Assembly (NCBI RefSeq): GCF_013359755.1
Contig: NZ_JABMCJ010000079.1
Location: forward strand, 124,001-188,000
Length of the DNA: 64,000 nucleotides
Direction: 5' to 3'
Source of the DNA: Tardiphaga robiniae
GTDB lineage: Bacteria; Pseudomonadota; Alphaproteobacteria; Rhizobiales; Xanthobacteraceae
In this document: positions 29,509 to 38,435 of the stretch, piece after piece
Layout of the letters: each line of letters starts with the position of its first letter
Position numbering within the stretch: position 1 is the first letter of the stretch
Made by a program: the position numbers and the translations under genes
The notes under the pieces: generated by a model
Databases searched by the model: none
Told to the model about the DNA's origin: nothing
The model's input: the letters and a program-made list of their open reading frames with translations, nothing else

Positions 29509-32500
29509 TCAAAGCGTTTCGACCATTTCCACCCCGGAAACCGCCTTGATGGCGCCGGCGATCTGCGGGGACACCTGGAACCGGCCTTCGAGCTTGAATT
29601 CGACCTCAGTTTGCAGGTCGAGGCGCAGGATCAGCGAGACGTCGCCTCCGCCGGCGGCATTGCTCGGCTGCGGTTGGAGGCGTTTTACCAGCGAATCCAG
29701 TGCCTTGGTGTCCTTCATGGTCACCCTGAGCCCCTTCTGGGTCTTGGCAGCGGCGGCATCCAGAGGTTCCGCGTGGAGAACCCGGGCCCGAACGTCCTCG
29801 CCCTGGAGTTCGGCACCGAGTTGCAGCAGCACCGCGGTACCGGGTTCCAGCACGTCGCGGTATTGGGCAAGCCCTTCGGAGAACAGCACCGCCTCGAAAT
29901 GCCCGGTCGGATCCGACAGGCCCATGATGCCCATCTTGTTGCCGGTCTTGGTCCGCCGCTCCATGCGGGATACGACGGTAGCCGCCACCCTGCCCGCCGT
30001 AGCACCGGTTTTGACCGCGCGGCAGAACTCGGCCCAACTCTGCACCCGCAGTCGCTTCAGGGCGGTCGCATAGTCATCGAGCGGATGGCCGGACAGGAAG
30101 AAGCCAATAGCGTCGTATTCCTTGCGCAGCTTCTCCGCCGCCAGCCAGTTGTCGATCTGCGGCAGCATGATGGTCGGCGCATCGGCCGCGCCGCCAAACA
30201 TGTTTCCCTGACCGATTGTCGTATCCACGTGGGCGCTCTGGCAGGCGGCCAAAATAGCATCCGCGCCGCCATGCACGCGGGCACGATGTGGATCGAGCGT
30301 ATCGAAGGCGCCGGCCGCAGCGAGTGTTTCGATGATGCGCTTGTTGACGGCGCGTGGGCTCACGCGCGACGCAAAGTCGGCAAGCGACGTGAACAAACCA
30401 TTCTTGTTGCGCTCGGCGACGATCAGCTCGACGGCGCCAGCGCCGACGCCTTTCAACGCGGCCAGCGCATAATAGATCGTGTTGTCGCTGACCTCGAAGG
30501 TTACGCCCGAACGATTGATGTTCGGCGCCTCGACCTTGATACCGAGCCGCTGCGCCTCGGCGCGAAATTCCGACAGCTTGTCGGTATTGCCCATGTCGAG
30601 CGTCATCGACGCCGCAATGAACTCCACCGGATAATGCGCCTTCATATAAGCGGTGTGATACGACACGAGCGCATAGGCCGCCGCGTGGCTCTTGTTGAAG
30701 CCATAGTCGGCGAATTTTGCCAGCAGATCGAAGATCGTATCGGCCTGCCCCTTCGGCACGCCGTTCTTGACAGAGCCTGCAACGAAGATCTCGCGCTGCT
30801 TTTCCATTTCGGCGCGGATCTTCTTGCCCATCGCGCGGCGCAGCAGGTCGGCGTCGCCGAGCGAATAGCCGGCCATGACCTGTGCGATCTGCATCACCTG
30901 TTCCTGATAGATGATGACGCCGAAAGTTTCCTTCAGGATCGGCTCGATGATCGGATGCAGATATTCCGGCTCTTCATCGCCATGCTTGCGCGCGCAATAG
31001 GTCGGGATGTTCGCCATCGGGCCCGGACGATACAACGCGACCAGCGCGATGATGTCCTCGAAACGGTCGGGCCGCATGTCCACAAGCGCGCGCCGCATAC
31101 CCTGGCTTTCCACCTGGAATACGCCGACCACTTCACCGCGCGCCAGCATTTCGTAGCTCTTGGCGTCGGTAATCGGCGTGGTCGCAAGATTGACGTCAAT
31201 ATTGCGCTGCTTGAGTAGCTTCACGGCGACATCGAGCACCGTCAGCGTCTTCAGGCCGAGGAAGTCGAACTTCACGAGACCTGCTGGCTCAACCCATTTC
31301 ATGTTGAACTGGGTGACCGGCATGTCCGATTTCGGATCGCGATACATCGGCACGAGCTGCGACAGCGGCCGGTCGCCAATCACGATGCCTGCGGCGTGGG
31401 TCGAAGCGTGGCGCGTCAGGCCCTCGAGACGCTGCGCGATATCGAAGGCTTTGGCGACGATTGGATCCTCGTCGCGGAGCGCCTGCAGCTTCGGCTCGCC
31501 TTCGATCGCCGCAGCCAAGGTCACAGGGGCCGCAGGATTTTGCGGCACCAGCTTGGTCAGCTTGTCGACCTGGCCATAGGGCATCTGCAGCACACGGCCG
31601 ACGTCGCGCAACACGCCGCGCGCCTGCAGCGTACCGAAGGTGATGATCTGCGCGACCTGATCGCGGCCGTAGCGCTGCTGCACATAGGAGATCACCTCGC
31701 CGCGACGATCCTGGCAGAAGTCGATGTCGAAGTCCGGCATCGAGACGCGTTCCGGATTGAGGAAGCGTTCGAACAGAAGATTGAACTGCAAGGGATCGAG
31801 ATCGGTGATGGTCAACACCCAGGCGACCAGCGAGCCCGCGCCCGAACCGCGGCCCGGTCCCACCGGAATGCCCTGTGCCTTCGCCCATTTGATGAAGTCG
31901 GACACGATCAGGAAGTAACCCGCATAGTTCATGCGGGAGATCACGTTGAGTTCGAAGTCGAGCCGCGCGTGGTATTCCTCCTCGCTCTTGCCCTGCGACA
32001 CGCCGTGGATCTCGAGACGTTTGCGCAGGCCTTCCTCGGCCTGACGACGCAACTCGTCGGATTCCTCCTGGGCCGCACCTTCAGCGTTACTGCCGGCGCC
32101 CACCGTGAAGCGCGGCAGGATCGGCTTGCGCGTCTTTGGCCGGAACGAGCAGCGCTCGGCGATTTCGACGGTTGACGCCAATGCCTCGGGAATATCGGCA
32201 AACAGAACCGCCATTTCGGCGCGAGTCTTGAAGCGATGATCGGTAGTGAGCTGCTCGCGGTCCGTTTCGGCAATGATCCTGCCACCGGCGATACATAGCA
32301 GCGCATCATGGGCCTCATAGTCATCCGCGGCGGCAAAATACGGCTCGTTCGTTGCCACCAGCGGCAGGCCCTTGGCGTAAGCCAGGTCTATCAAACCCGC
32401 TTCGGCGCGGCGCTCCTTCTCTGCGCCATGACGCTGCAGTTCGATGTAGAGCCGATCGCCGAATAGCGATGCGAGTCGGTCGCAACGCGCAGCGGCAAGC

Positions 32501-32991
32501 GCGGATTGATCGGCGAGCAGCGCCTGATTGATCGGACCGTCAGGACCGCCGCTCAACGCGATCAGGTCTTCTGTTTCCTCCAGCAGCCATTCCAGCTTGA
32601 TGTGGGGCGCATGATTGACCGGGGTTTCCAGAAACGCGCGCGAGTTGAGTTTCATCAGGCTCTGATAGCCACGCTCCTTGGCAGCCAGCAGCACGATGCG
32701 CGGCATCACGGCGTTCAGCGCATTACGGGCGTTGGGATCCTGGTCGCCGAAATCGATCGCGACCTCGCAGCCGGTGATCGGCTGGATGCCGTAGCCCACC
32801 AGCTTCTCGGAGAATTCCAGCGCGCCAAACATGTTGTCGCTATCGGTCAGCGCCAGCGCCGGCTGATGGTCGGCCTTCGCCAGTTCCGCCAGTTTTTGGA
32901 TCTTGATCGAGCCCTTCAGCAGCGAATAGGCCGAATGCACGTGCAGATGGACAAATCCGGCATTCGACGCGGCGGCGGGCTTCTGACTCAT
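29509..32991 (-). CDS. dnaE: DNA polymerase III alpha subunit
   Basis: DnaE is the replicative polymerase catalytic subunit. The 1160-residue protein has the N-terminal PHP domain (FVHLHVHSAYSLLKG), the palm with the catalytic acidic pair in MPDFDIDFCQDRRGE, the fingers region, a helix-hairpin-helix segment (YYALAALKGVGAGAVE) and an OB fold near residue 1000. It starts at the ATG at 32991. The 262 bases upstream hold no gene but contain an 18-base palindrome and degenerate repeats. Confidence 0.97.
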   Translation of the reverse strand: MSQKPAAASNAGFVHLHVHSAYSLLKGSIKIQKLAELAKADHQPALALTDSDNMFGALEFSEKLVGYGIQPITGCEVAIDFGDQDPNARNALNAVMPRIVLLAAKERGYQSLMKLNSRAFLETPVNHAPHIKLEWLLEETEDLIALSGGPDGPINQALLADQSALAAARCDRLASLFGDRLYIELQRHGAEKERRAEAGLIDLAYAKGLPLVATNEPYFAAADDYEAHDALLCIAGGRIIAETDREQLTTDHRFKTRAEMAVLFADIPEALASTVEIAERCSFRPKTRKPILPRFTVGAGSNAEGAAQEESDELRRQAEEGLRKRLEIHGVSQGKSEEEYHARLDFELNVISRMNYAGYFLIVSDFIKWAKAQGIPVGPGRGSGAGSLVAWVLTITDLDPLQFNLLFERFLNPERVSMPDFDIDFCQDRRGEVISYVQQRYGRDQVAQIITFGTLQARGVLRDVGRVLQMPYGQVDKLTKLVPQNPAAPVTLAAAIEGEPKLQALRDEDPIVAKAFDIAQRLEGLTRHASTHAAGIVIGDRPLSQLVPMYRDPKSDMPVTQFNMKWVEPAGLVKFDFLGLKTLTVLDVAVKLLKQRNIDVNLATTPITDAKSYEMLARGEVVGVFQVESQGMRRALVDMRPDRFEDIIALVALYRPGPMANIPTYCARKHGDEEPEYLHPIIEPILKETFGVIIYQEQVMQIAQVMAGYSLGDADLLRRAMGKKIRAEMEKQREIFVAGSVKNGVPKGQADTIFDLLAKFADYGFNKSHAAAYALVSYHTAYMKAHYPVEFIAASMTLDMGNTDKLSEFRAEAQRLGIKVEAPNINRSGVTFEVSDNTIYYALAALKGVGAGAVELIVAERNKNGLFTSLADFASRVSPRAVNKRIIETLAAAGAFDTLDPHRARVHGGADAILAACQSAHVDTTIGQGNMFGGAADAPTIMLPQIDNWLAAEKLRKEYDAIGFFLSGHPLDDYATALKRLRVQSWAEFCRAVKTGATAGRVAATVVSRMERRTKTGNKMGIMGLSDPTGHFEAVLFSEGLAQYRDVLEPGTAVLLQLGAELQGEDVRARVLHAEPLDAAAAKTQKGLRVTMKDTKALDSLVKRLQPQPSNAAGGGDVSLILRLDLQTEVEFKLEGRFQVSPQIAGAIKAVSGVEMVETL

Positions 32992-33133
32992 GGCGTGGGG
33001 CGTTCCGGACTTTGCAGCGCCCGATCTGGGCAGTCATCGACACTGGGGATCGCGGCGGCCTGTTCAGGCCGACTCGCTGTCCCATGGTGATGCCTGCCCC
33101 CGGCCAAGTCCATGTGAAACCCGCTCGGGCCCG

Positions 33134-33220
33134 GAAGCGTCCCCGCATTCCCTAGGGAATGCTTGTCATTCCCCGGGAGCGTTCCCGTATCCACCGGAGA
33201 GTGCTTCCCCAGTGTTCCGG
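33134..33220. repeat. Palindrome and degenerate direct repeats upstream of dnaE
   Basis: An uninterrupted 18-base palindrome, GCATTCCCTAGGGAATGC, lies at 33145-33162. Around it a unit of roughly 42 bases beginning GGAAGCGTCCCCGCAT recurs in altered form from about 33176 (GGGAGCGTTCCCGTAT). It lies about 150-230 bases before the dnaE start, on the side where the dnaE promoter must be. No function is known to me. Confidence 0.5.
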
Positions 33221-33253
33221 CGCCAGCTTCGCAGCCAGCGTCCGGGAGCAGGA

Positions 33254-33352
33254 TCACAGCTGGGGGATCAGTTGCGCCCAAACCGCAATCATGCCGACGA
33301 ACAGAACGATCGATGCCAGTGCAGCGGCTTCTTCAACAAAGGTCTTCAACAT
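33254..33352 (-). CDS. 32-residue single-span membrane peptide under LexA control (SidA-like candidate)
   Basis: A 33-codon frame with ATG at 33352 and TGA at 33254-33256. The peptide begins MLKTFVEEAAALAS, continues with the hydrophobic stretch IVLFVGMIAVWAQLI and ends PQL, so it should span the inner membrane once. A perfect GGAGG lies five bases before the ATG. Two LexA boxes lie 21-53 bases upstream. Size, single membrane span and SOS control match the concept of SidA, the 29-residue Caulobacter division inhibitor; I cannot align them here, so orthology is inference. Confidence 0.72.
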   Translation of the reverse strand: MLKTFVEEAAALASIVLFVGMIAVWAQLIPQL

Positions 33353-33372
33353 GGTGGCCTCCGTGATCTCTG

Positions 33373-33414
33373 GAACATATGAAGAACATTGTTCTCATTC
33401 TGTTCCTGAGTCAA
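33373..33414 (-). promoter_or_regulatory. Tandem LexA (SOS) boxes and -35 element of the 32-residue peptide
   Basis: GAAC-N7-GAAC at 33373-33387 and GTTC-N7-GTTC at 33391-33405 are two perfect boxes. On the minus strand a good -35, TTGACT, lies at 33409-33414. A 17-base spacer places the -10 at 33386-33391 (weak match), so one box sits in the spacer and the other over the -10 and start. The layout is that of a tightly repressed SOS promoter reading toward 33352. Confidence 0.78.
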
Positions 33415-33616
33415 GCAGCCGATCCGGGCGCGTCGCGCCTCATATTCGGGATGGTTAAAATGGCAGGCCGGCACGCTTTACGCCCAGCCAGCCAAGGCCA
33501 TCCCTCGCCGGCGATCACCTACGCCGTATTGCGTCGTGTGCCGAACAAGCCCTGTTACGGCATGTTTCCGGCGCCAGATGCGGAGCGGAATCCGGCTTTG
33601 TGAGTTGACGAATACC

Positions 33617-33645
33617 TCTCTGACCGGCTTTGTGCCGGTCAGAGA
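33617..33645. other. 12-bp stem-loop upstream of the DUF3551 gene
   Basis: Arms TCTCTGACCGGC and GCCGGTCAGAGA with loop TTTGT are exact complements and lie about 40 bases before the start at 33685. No U-tract follows. It may be a 5'-leader structure. Apart from this, 33415-33684 shows nothing I can support. Confidence 0.6.
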
Positions 33646-33684
33646 TCACATGCAGCCGGCCATCTGAGTCGGCAGGAGAATTCG

Positions 33685-33984
33685 ATGCGCGCAGCCCTGC
33701 TTGCTCTGGTCGCCCTCGGCGCCCTCTCGGCCCTCACCGTCACGCCCGCCGCAGCACAGCGCACCGATCCCGGCCCGTTCTCGTTCAACACGCCGAGCGG
33801 TTATCCGTTCTGCATGCGCTCGCTCTATGACGACGACGACTGCAGCTACCGCACCTATGCGCAGTGCGCCGCGACGGCATCGGGCATCGGCCTGACCTGC
33901 TTCGCCAATCCGGCGCTGGCCTATGCGCAGACCTACGCACCGCAGCAGCCGCGCGTGAAGCGCAAGCGTAAGAGCAGCTACTGA
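33685..33984 (+). CDS. DUF3551 family small exported protein
   Basis: A 99-residue protein with a clear signal peptide, cleaved after PAAAQ near residue 25. The mature part has several Cys (FCMRSLYDDDDCSY, AQCAATASGIGLTCFANP), probably forming disulfides in the periplasm. This Cys pattern is that of DUF3551, a family with many paralogues in Bradyrhizobium relatives and no known function. AGGAG lies about eight bases before the ATG. The C-terminus is basic (VKRKRKSSY). Confidence 0.82.
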   Translation: MRAALLALVALGALSALTVTPAAAQRTDPGPFSFNTPSGYPFCMRSLYDDDDCSYRTYAQCAATASGIGLTCFANPALAYAQTYAPQQPRVKRKRKSSY

Positions 33985-34043
33985 GCGACGGCGCCGTCCG
34001 CGGCGCCTCGCTTTTTCTCTCTCAAATGAAACGAGTGGCGGGG

Positions 34044-34751
34044 TCAGTCGAGTTCGACGACCTTGCCGTTTTCCAGCGACACCCGCCGATCCATGCGGCC
34101 AGCCAGTTCCATGTTGTGGGTCGCGATCAGCATCGCCACCTTGGTCGCCTTCACCAGCTGCATCAGCGCCTTGAAGACGTGATCTGCAGTATGCGGATCG
34201 AGATTGCCCGTCGGCTCGTCGGCAAACAACACGCGCGGTGCATTGGCCACCGCGCGGGCAATCGCAACGCGTTGCTGCTCGCCGCCCGACAGCTCCGCAG
34301 GGCGATGGGTGATGCGTTCGGCCAGACCCAGATAGGCCAGGATTTCCTTGGCGCGGGCAACCGTCTCGGAGCGCTTCAGGCCGCGGATCATCTGCGGCAG
34401 CATGACGTTCTCCAGCGCGGTGAATTCCGGCAGCAGCCGATGCGACTGGTAGACGAAGCCGATATCGGTGCGACGGATCTGGGTGCGCTCGGTGTCCGAC
34501 AGGCCCGAGGTCGCGGTGCCGCCGACATAGACCTCGCCGTCATCCGGGCTCTCGAGCAGACCGGCAATATGCAGCAGCGTCGACTTGCCCGAGCCGGACG
34601 GCGCCACCAGCGCGACCGACTGCCCCGCCCACAATGCCAGCTTGGCATTGTCGAGAATGGTCAGAACACTTTCGCCCTGGGTGTATTGCCGCTTGATGTC
34701 GTGGAGATAGACCACCGGTACATCATCTGCCCCTTGCGCCATATCAGTCAC
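34044..34751 (-). CDS. lolD: Lipoprotein-releasing ABC transporter ATPase LolD
   Basis: LolD powers extraction of outer-membrane lipoproteins from the inner membrane. Walker A is PSGSGKST (51-58), the signature is [14 protein letters not shown], and Walker B is [12 protein letters not shown]. The GTG at 34751 follows the lolC stop directly; the ATG three codons on (34742) is the alternative. The 235-residue length is typical of LolD/MacB-type ATPases. Confidence 0.94.
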   Translation of the reverse strand: MTDMAQGADDVPVVYLHDIKRQYTQGESVLTILDNAKLALWAGQSVALVAPSGSGKSTLLHIAGLLESPDDGEVYVGGTATSGLSDTERTQIRRTDIGFVYQSHRLLPEFTALENVMLPQMIRGLKRSETVARAKEILAYLGLAERITHRPAELSGGEQQRVAIARAVANAPRVLFADEPTGNLDPHTADHVFKALMQLVKATKVAMLIATHNMELAGRMDRRVSLENGKVVELD

Positions 34752-36032
34752 TCACTCGTATCTTAGCGCATCGACGGGATCGAGGCGCGCGGCGCGCCAC
34801 GACGGGTAGAGGGTCGCCAGGAACGACAGCGTCAGCGCCATGATCACGACCGCGCTGGTCTCGCCGACGTCGACCTCGGCCGGCAGCTTGGACAGGAAAT
34901 ACAGTTCCGGCGAGAACAGCTCCGTGGATGTCATCCACGAGATGAATTGCCGGATCGTCTCGATGTTGAAGCAGACCAGTAGTCCAACAAAGAAGCCGAC
35001 CAGCGTGCCGACCACGCCGATCGCAGCACCCGTGATCAGGAACACCCGCATGATCGAGCCTTGAGAGGCGCCCATGGTGCGCAGGATCGCGATGTCGCTG
35101 CCCTTGTCCTTTACCAGCATGATCAGGCCGGAGACGATGTTCAGCGCCGCCACCAGCACGATCAGCGTCAGGATCAGGAACATGACGTTGCGCTCGACCT
35201 GCAGCGCATTGAAGAAGGTCGAGTTGCGCTGCCGCCAATCGACGATGAAGATCGGCCGCCCGGCCGCCTCGGTCACGAGCTTGCGATACTCGTCGATCCT
35301 GTCGGGATTGTTGGTGTAGACCTCGATCGAGGTCACGTCAGAGGGGCGATTGAAGTAAGTCTGCGCCTCGGCCAGCGGCATGAACACGAAGGTCGAGTCA
35401 TATTCCGACATGCCGATCTCGAAGACGGCAGCAACCTTGTAGGGCTTGATGCGCGGCGTCGTGCCCATCGGGGTCACCGCCCCCTTCGGCGAGATCAACG
35501 TGATCATGTCGCCGGCGTGGATCGAGAGCTGATCTGCCAGCCGCCGACCGATCGCCACACCCTGCCCGTCATCGAAGCCTTCGAGCGTGCCCTGCTTGAT
35601 GTTCTTGGCGATCGACGTGAGGTTATTGAGATCGCCAGAGCGGATACCGCGGATAAAGATGCCGGCAGCACCGAACGCGGATGATCCCAGTCCCTGGCCA
35701 TCCACAACCGGCGCCGCGAGACGAATGCCATTCACACCGCTGATGCGGTCGGCGACATCCTTCCAGTCGGTCAGAGGACTTTCCAGCGGCTGCACCAGCA
35801 GATGCCCGTTGAGACCCAAGATCTTGTCGAGCAGCTCCTTGCGGAAGCCATTCATCACGGCCATCACGATGATCAGCGTGGCGACGCCGAGCATGATGCC
35901 GAGGAACGAGAAGCCGGCAATGACGGAGATGAATCCCTCTTTGCGGCGCGCGCGGAGATAGCGTCCGGACAGCAGCCATTCGAAGGCGGCGAAGGGTGGG
36001 GTTCGAACTGGCTCGCTCATGGCATCATCCAT
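34752..36032 (-). CDS. lolC: Lipoprotein-releasing ABC transporter permease LolC/LolE
   Basis: A 426-residue permease with a first membrane helix at about 38-62 (SVIAGFSFLGIMLGVATLII), a large periplasmic MacB-like domain (about 65-275), and three C-terminal helices, the FtsX-type layout. Only one permease gene is present, as expected where a single LolF-type protein replaces LolC and LolE. It is followed without gap by lolD and preceded by proS. Confidence 0.93.
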   Translation of the reverse strand: MDDAMSEPVRTPPFAAFEWLLSGRYLRARRKEGFISVIAGFSFLGIMLGVATLIIVMAVMNGFRKELLDKILGLNGHLLVQPLESPLTDWKDVADRISGVNGIRLAAPVVDGQGLGSSAFGAAGIFIRGIRSGDLNNLTSIAKNIKQGTLEGFDDGQGVAIGRRLADQLSIHAGDMITLISPKGAVTPMGTTPRIKPYKVAAVFEIGMSEYDSTFVFMPLAEAQTYFNRPSDVTSIEVYTNNPDRIDEYRKLVTEAAGRPIFIVDWRQRNSTFFNALQVERNVMFLILTLIVLVAALNIVSGLIMLVKDKGSDIAILRTMGASQGSIMRVFLITGAAIGVVGTLVGFFVGLLVCFNIETIRQFISWMTSTELFSPELYFLSKLPAEVDVGETSAVVIMALTLSFLATLYPSWRAARLDPVDALRYE

Positions 36033-36108
36033 CGCCCGACTCCCATACGAATCGGGCTTATTCTAGCCGCATCGTGAGTGATGCGGCGACCACACAGTGG
36101 ATAAGTCG

Positions 36109-37428
36109 TCAGGACGTCAGCTTTGCGACGACCTCAGCGGCACTGATATTCTCACGCGAACCGTCATCGCGCCGCTTCAGCTCGACCTTGCCTTCGGCGA
36201 GCCCCTTCGGGCCAACGAGGATCTGCCAGGGCACACCGATCAGGTCAGCGGTGGCAAACTTGCCGCCGGCGCGCTGGTCGGTGTCGTCATAGAGCACATC
36301 GACGCCCTTGGCCGAGAGCTCCTTGTAGAGCGCCTCGCAGGCCGCATCCGTATCGGGCGAGCCCTGCTTCAGGTTGAGGATCGCAGCACGGAACGGCGCC
36401 ACTTCCTCGGGCCACTTGATGCCGTTCTCGTCGTGGCAGGCCTCGATGATCGCGCCCAGCAGCCGCGACACGCCGACGCCATAGGAGCCGCCATGGATCG
36501 GCGTCTCCGCGCCATCGGCGCCCGCGACGGTTGCCTTCATCGCGTCGGAATATTTGGTGCCGAAATAGAAGATCTGGCCGACTTCGATACCGCGGGTGTT
36601 GAGCCGCCGCTCGGCCGGCACTTCGCTCTCGAACCGCGCGGCGTCGTGGACGTCTTCGGTTGCCGCATAGATCGAGGTCCACTGATTGATGATGCCCGTG
36701 AGATCACCGCTATAGTCGACATCGGCCGGCGGGATCGGCAGATCGAGCACGTTCTTGTCGCAGAATACGCCGGACTCGCCGGTTTCGGCGAGCACGATGA
36801 ATTCGTGGGAGTGATCGCCGCCGATCGGTCCGGTCTCGGCGCGCATCGGGATCGCCTTGAGGCCCATGCGCGCGAAGGTGCGCAGATAAGCGACGAACAT
36901 CTGATTGTAGGAATGTTTCGCCGCGGCTTCGTCGATGTCGAACGAATAGCCATCCTTCATCAGGAATTCGCGGCCGCGCATCACGCCGAAACGCGGACGC
37001 TGCTCGTCGCGGAACTTCCACTGGATGTGGTACAGGTTCAGCGGCAGGCTCTTGTAGGACTTCACATAACCGCGGAAGATCTCGGTGATCATTTCCTCGT
37101 TGGTCGGCCCGTAGAGAAGCTCCCGCTTGTGGCGGTCGACGATGCGCAGCATCTCCGGCCCATAGGCGTCGTAGCGCCCACTTTCGCGCCAGAGATCGGC
37201 GAGCTGCAATGTCGGCATCAGGAGCTCGATGGCGCCCGCCCGGTTCTGCTCCTCGCGGACGATCGCCTCGATCTTCTTCAGCACCCGCAGGCCCAGCGGC
37301 AGCCAGGCATAGATGCCGGCGGCCTCCTGCCGGATCATGCCCGCGCGCAGCATCAGCCGGTGCGAGACGATCTCGGCTTCCTTCGGCGTTTCCTTGAGAA
37401 TGGGCAGAAAATAGCGCGACAATCGCAT
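36109..37428 (-). CDS. proS: Proline--tRNA ligase, short type without editing insert
   Basis: ProS charges tRNA-Pro. Class II motifs are visible: motif 2 around [21 protein letters not shown] and motif 3 in [15 protein letters not shown]. At 439 residues it lacks the approximately 180-residue editing (INS) domain of the E. coli enzyme, as in alphaproteobacterial short ProS. The start at 37428 ([19 protein letters not shown]) follows the family; the open frame upstream is not conserved-looking. Confidence 0.96.
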   Translation of the reverse strand: MRLSRYFLPILKETPKEAEIVSHRLMLRAGMIRQEAAGIYAWLPLGLRVLKKIEAIVREEQNRAGAIELLMPTLQLADLWRESGRYDAYGPEMLRIVDRHKRELLYGPTNEEMITEIFRGYVKSYKSLPLNLYHIQWKFRDEQRPRFGVMRGREFLMKDGYSFDIDEAAAKHSYNQMFVAYLRTFARMGLKAIPMRAETGPIGGDHSHEFIVLAETGESGVFCDKNVLDLPIPPADVDYSGDLTGIINQWTSIYAATEDVHDAARFESEVPAERRLNTRGIEVGQIFYFGTKYSDAMKATVAGADGAETPIHGGSYGVGVSRLLGAIIEACHDENGIKWPEEVAPFRAAILNLKQGSPDTDAACEALYKELSAKGVDVLYDDTDQRAGGKFATADLIGVPWQILVGPKGLAEGKVELKRRDDGSRENISAAEVVAKLTS

Positions 37429-37700
37429 GGTTAGGCCTGGGAATCGGAGGGACACGGGAGAACGCGAGTGAAACCGGATCGGCCGCCAAAATACAAGGGC
37501 GACGGGTCGGACGCCGGGCAGTCTAGGACATGGAGCTGGCAATCGGGGCTTAATTCCGTTCGCCTGGCGAATTGCTTCCCAGGCTGTCAAATATCTCCAT
37601 TTCCGATGTCGGCCACAGCGACCCCAGCGTGACCGGAAATCGCGTAAAAGGTCGCGATTCTACCCTTGGCCTAAATTTTGAACACACATTGCCGAAATTG

Positions 37701-37897
37701 GTGACAAACAAAAAAAGTTAAGCTACGACTCACAGCTCAGGCGGTTCGTAAGGACAGAGTCTGGTGGTCCAAGTCTCGGGAGGAGCCCTGACGCGCTCAA
37801 GCAGCGTCAACCCGCTAAGCAAGGATAAAATCCAAAGTTTGGGGTAATAGGGTCGACACAATTTTCCGAGCAGGGCTGCGGCCCTGCTCTTTTTTTT
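37701..37897 (+). ncRNA. Probable intergenic small RNA with intrinsic terminator
   Basis: No plus-strand gene lies upstream, yet a strong plus-strand terminator is present at 37868-37897. A promoter-like pair GTGACA (37701-37706) and TACGAC (37724-37729), 17 bases apart, would start an RNA near 37735 of about 160 nucleotides. Within it are hairpins TGACGC...GCGTCA (37789-37809), GGAT-AAA-ATCC (37823-37833) and GGG-AGGAG-CCC, whose loop shows a ribosome-binding-like AGGAG. Several small RNAs are known in the Bradyrhizobium/Rhodopseudomonas lineage (BjrC families); I cannot say whether this is one. The 37429-37700 stretch shows nothing else. Confidence 0.6.
37868..37897 (+). terminator. Intrinsic terminator of the probable small RNA
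   Basis: Stem GAGCAGGGC / GCCCTGCTC (9 base pairs, loop TGCG) followed by eight T residues at 37890-37897. Confidence 0.95.
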
Positions 37898-37944
37898 CGG
37901 CAGATTCCCGACAACGATAGCGACACTTCATATCGTCCGAGACG

Positions 37945-37976
37945 AAAAAAGGCCGGCATCCATGCCGGCCTTTTTT
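37945..37976 (-). terminator. Bidirectional intrinsic terminator
   Basis: Stem GGCCGGCA / TGCCGGCC with loop TCCA, flanked by AAAAAA on the left and TTTTTT on the right. It lies 22 bases after the stop of the minus-strand membrane protein at 37999 and also insulates the small RNA region. Confidence 0.92.
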
Positions 37977-37998
37977 CGGAGATGCAAAGCGCCGCGTA

Positions 37999-38379
37999 TT
38001 ACAGCGCACCACCCTTCGGCTTGATGCCCGACAGCCACGAACAGACCAGGCCCTGTACCGCGCCGACGATCCCGAATGTAAGAATCTGACGCAGCGGAAT
38101 CGACACCGACGTCCAGATCAACATCATCCCGATACTCACGACATAGCCAGTAAGCGCCGAGGTCAGCACCTTCGGCCACAGCTGCATCTTGTCTTCAAGG
38201 AACCAGTCCTCAAGCCACATCACCAGCGACGGGATCAGCCCGAACCAGTAGGCAAAGGGCAATCCCATAATGAAGCCGGGAAAGCCGCCGATGATCCTGC
38301 CGCTGGCAATTTCGCGCAGCTCGAAAACCGCGAAACCGACAGCCGGCCCAAGCAACAGAAAAAGCAGAAAGCGCTTCAT
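37999..38379 (-). CDS. Small four-span inner-membrane protein, unknown
   Basis: A 126-residue protein with about three to four hydrophobic segments (6-24, 30-52, 70-90, 97-116) and a short basic C-terminus. It begins MKRFLLFLLLGPAVGF and resembles, as far as I recall, small membrane proteins of Bradyrhizobium relatives (possibly DUF5413; not certain). It lies at the end of the operon before a strong terminator. No function can be given. Confidence 0.7.
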   Translation of the reverse strand: MKRFLLFLLLGPAVGFAVFELREIASGRIIGGFPGFIMGLPFAYWFGLIPSLVMWLEDWFLEDKMQLWPKVLTSALTGYVVSIGMMLIWTSVSIPLRQILTFGIVGAVQGLVCSWLSGIKPKGGAL

Positions 38380-38435
38380 GCGTCAGCTCCGTATCGACAC
38401 CTGAAAGGACAGACTCCGCAGGTTAAAGATCGCTC

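Noticed and set aside
29611-31218. 535-codon plus-strand frame opposite dnaE
   Set aside because: Antisense shadow of dnaE; no motif or start signal.
32988-33281. 97-codon minus-strand frame with internal repeats (GTLPG, KHS) upstream of dnaE
   Set aside because: TTG start without ribosome-binding site; the amino acid repeats follow from the degenerate DNA repeats, and it overlaps the better-supported 32-residue peptide and dnaE.
33379-33603. 74-codon plus-strand frame starting inside the LexA boxes
   Set aside because: Its start lies within the operator, it has no ribosome-binding site, and composition past residue 10 is not protein-like. The boxes serve the minus-strand peptide better.
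37701-37897. 6S RNA assignment for the orphan small RNA
   Set aside because: The size fits, but I cannot draw the long closing stem with a central bubble by hand; left as an unnamed RNA.
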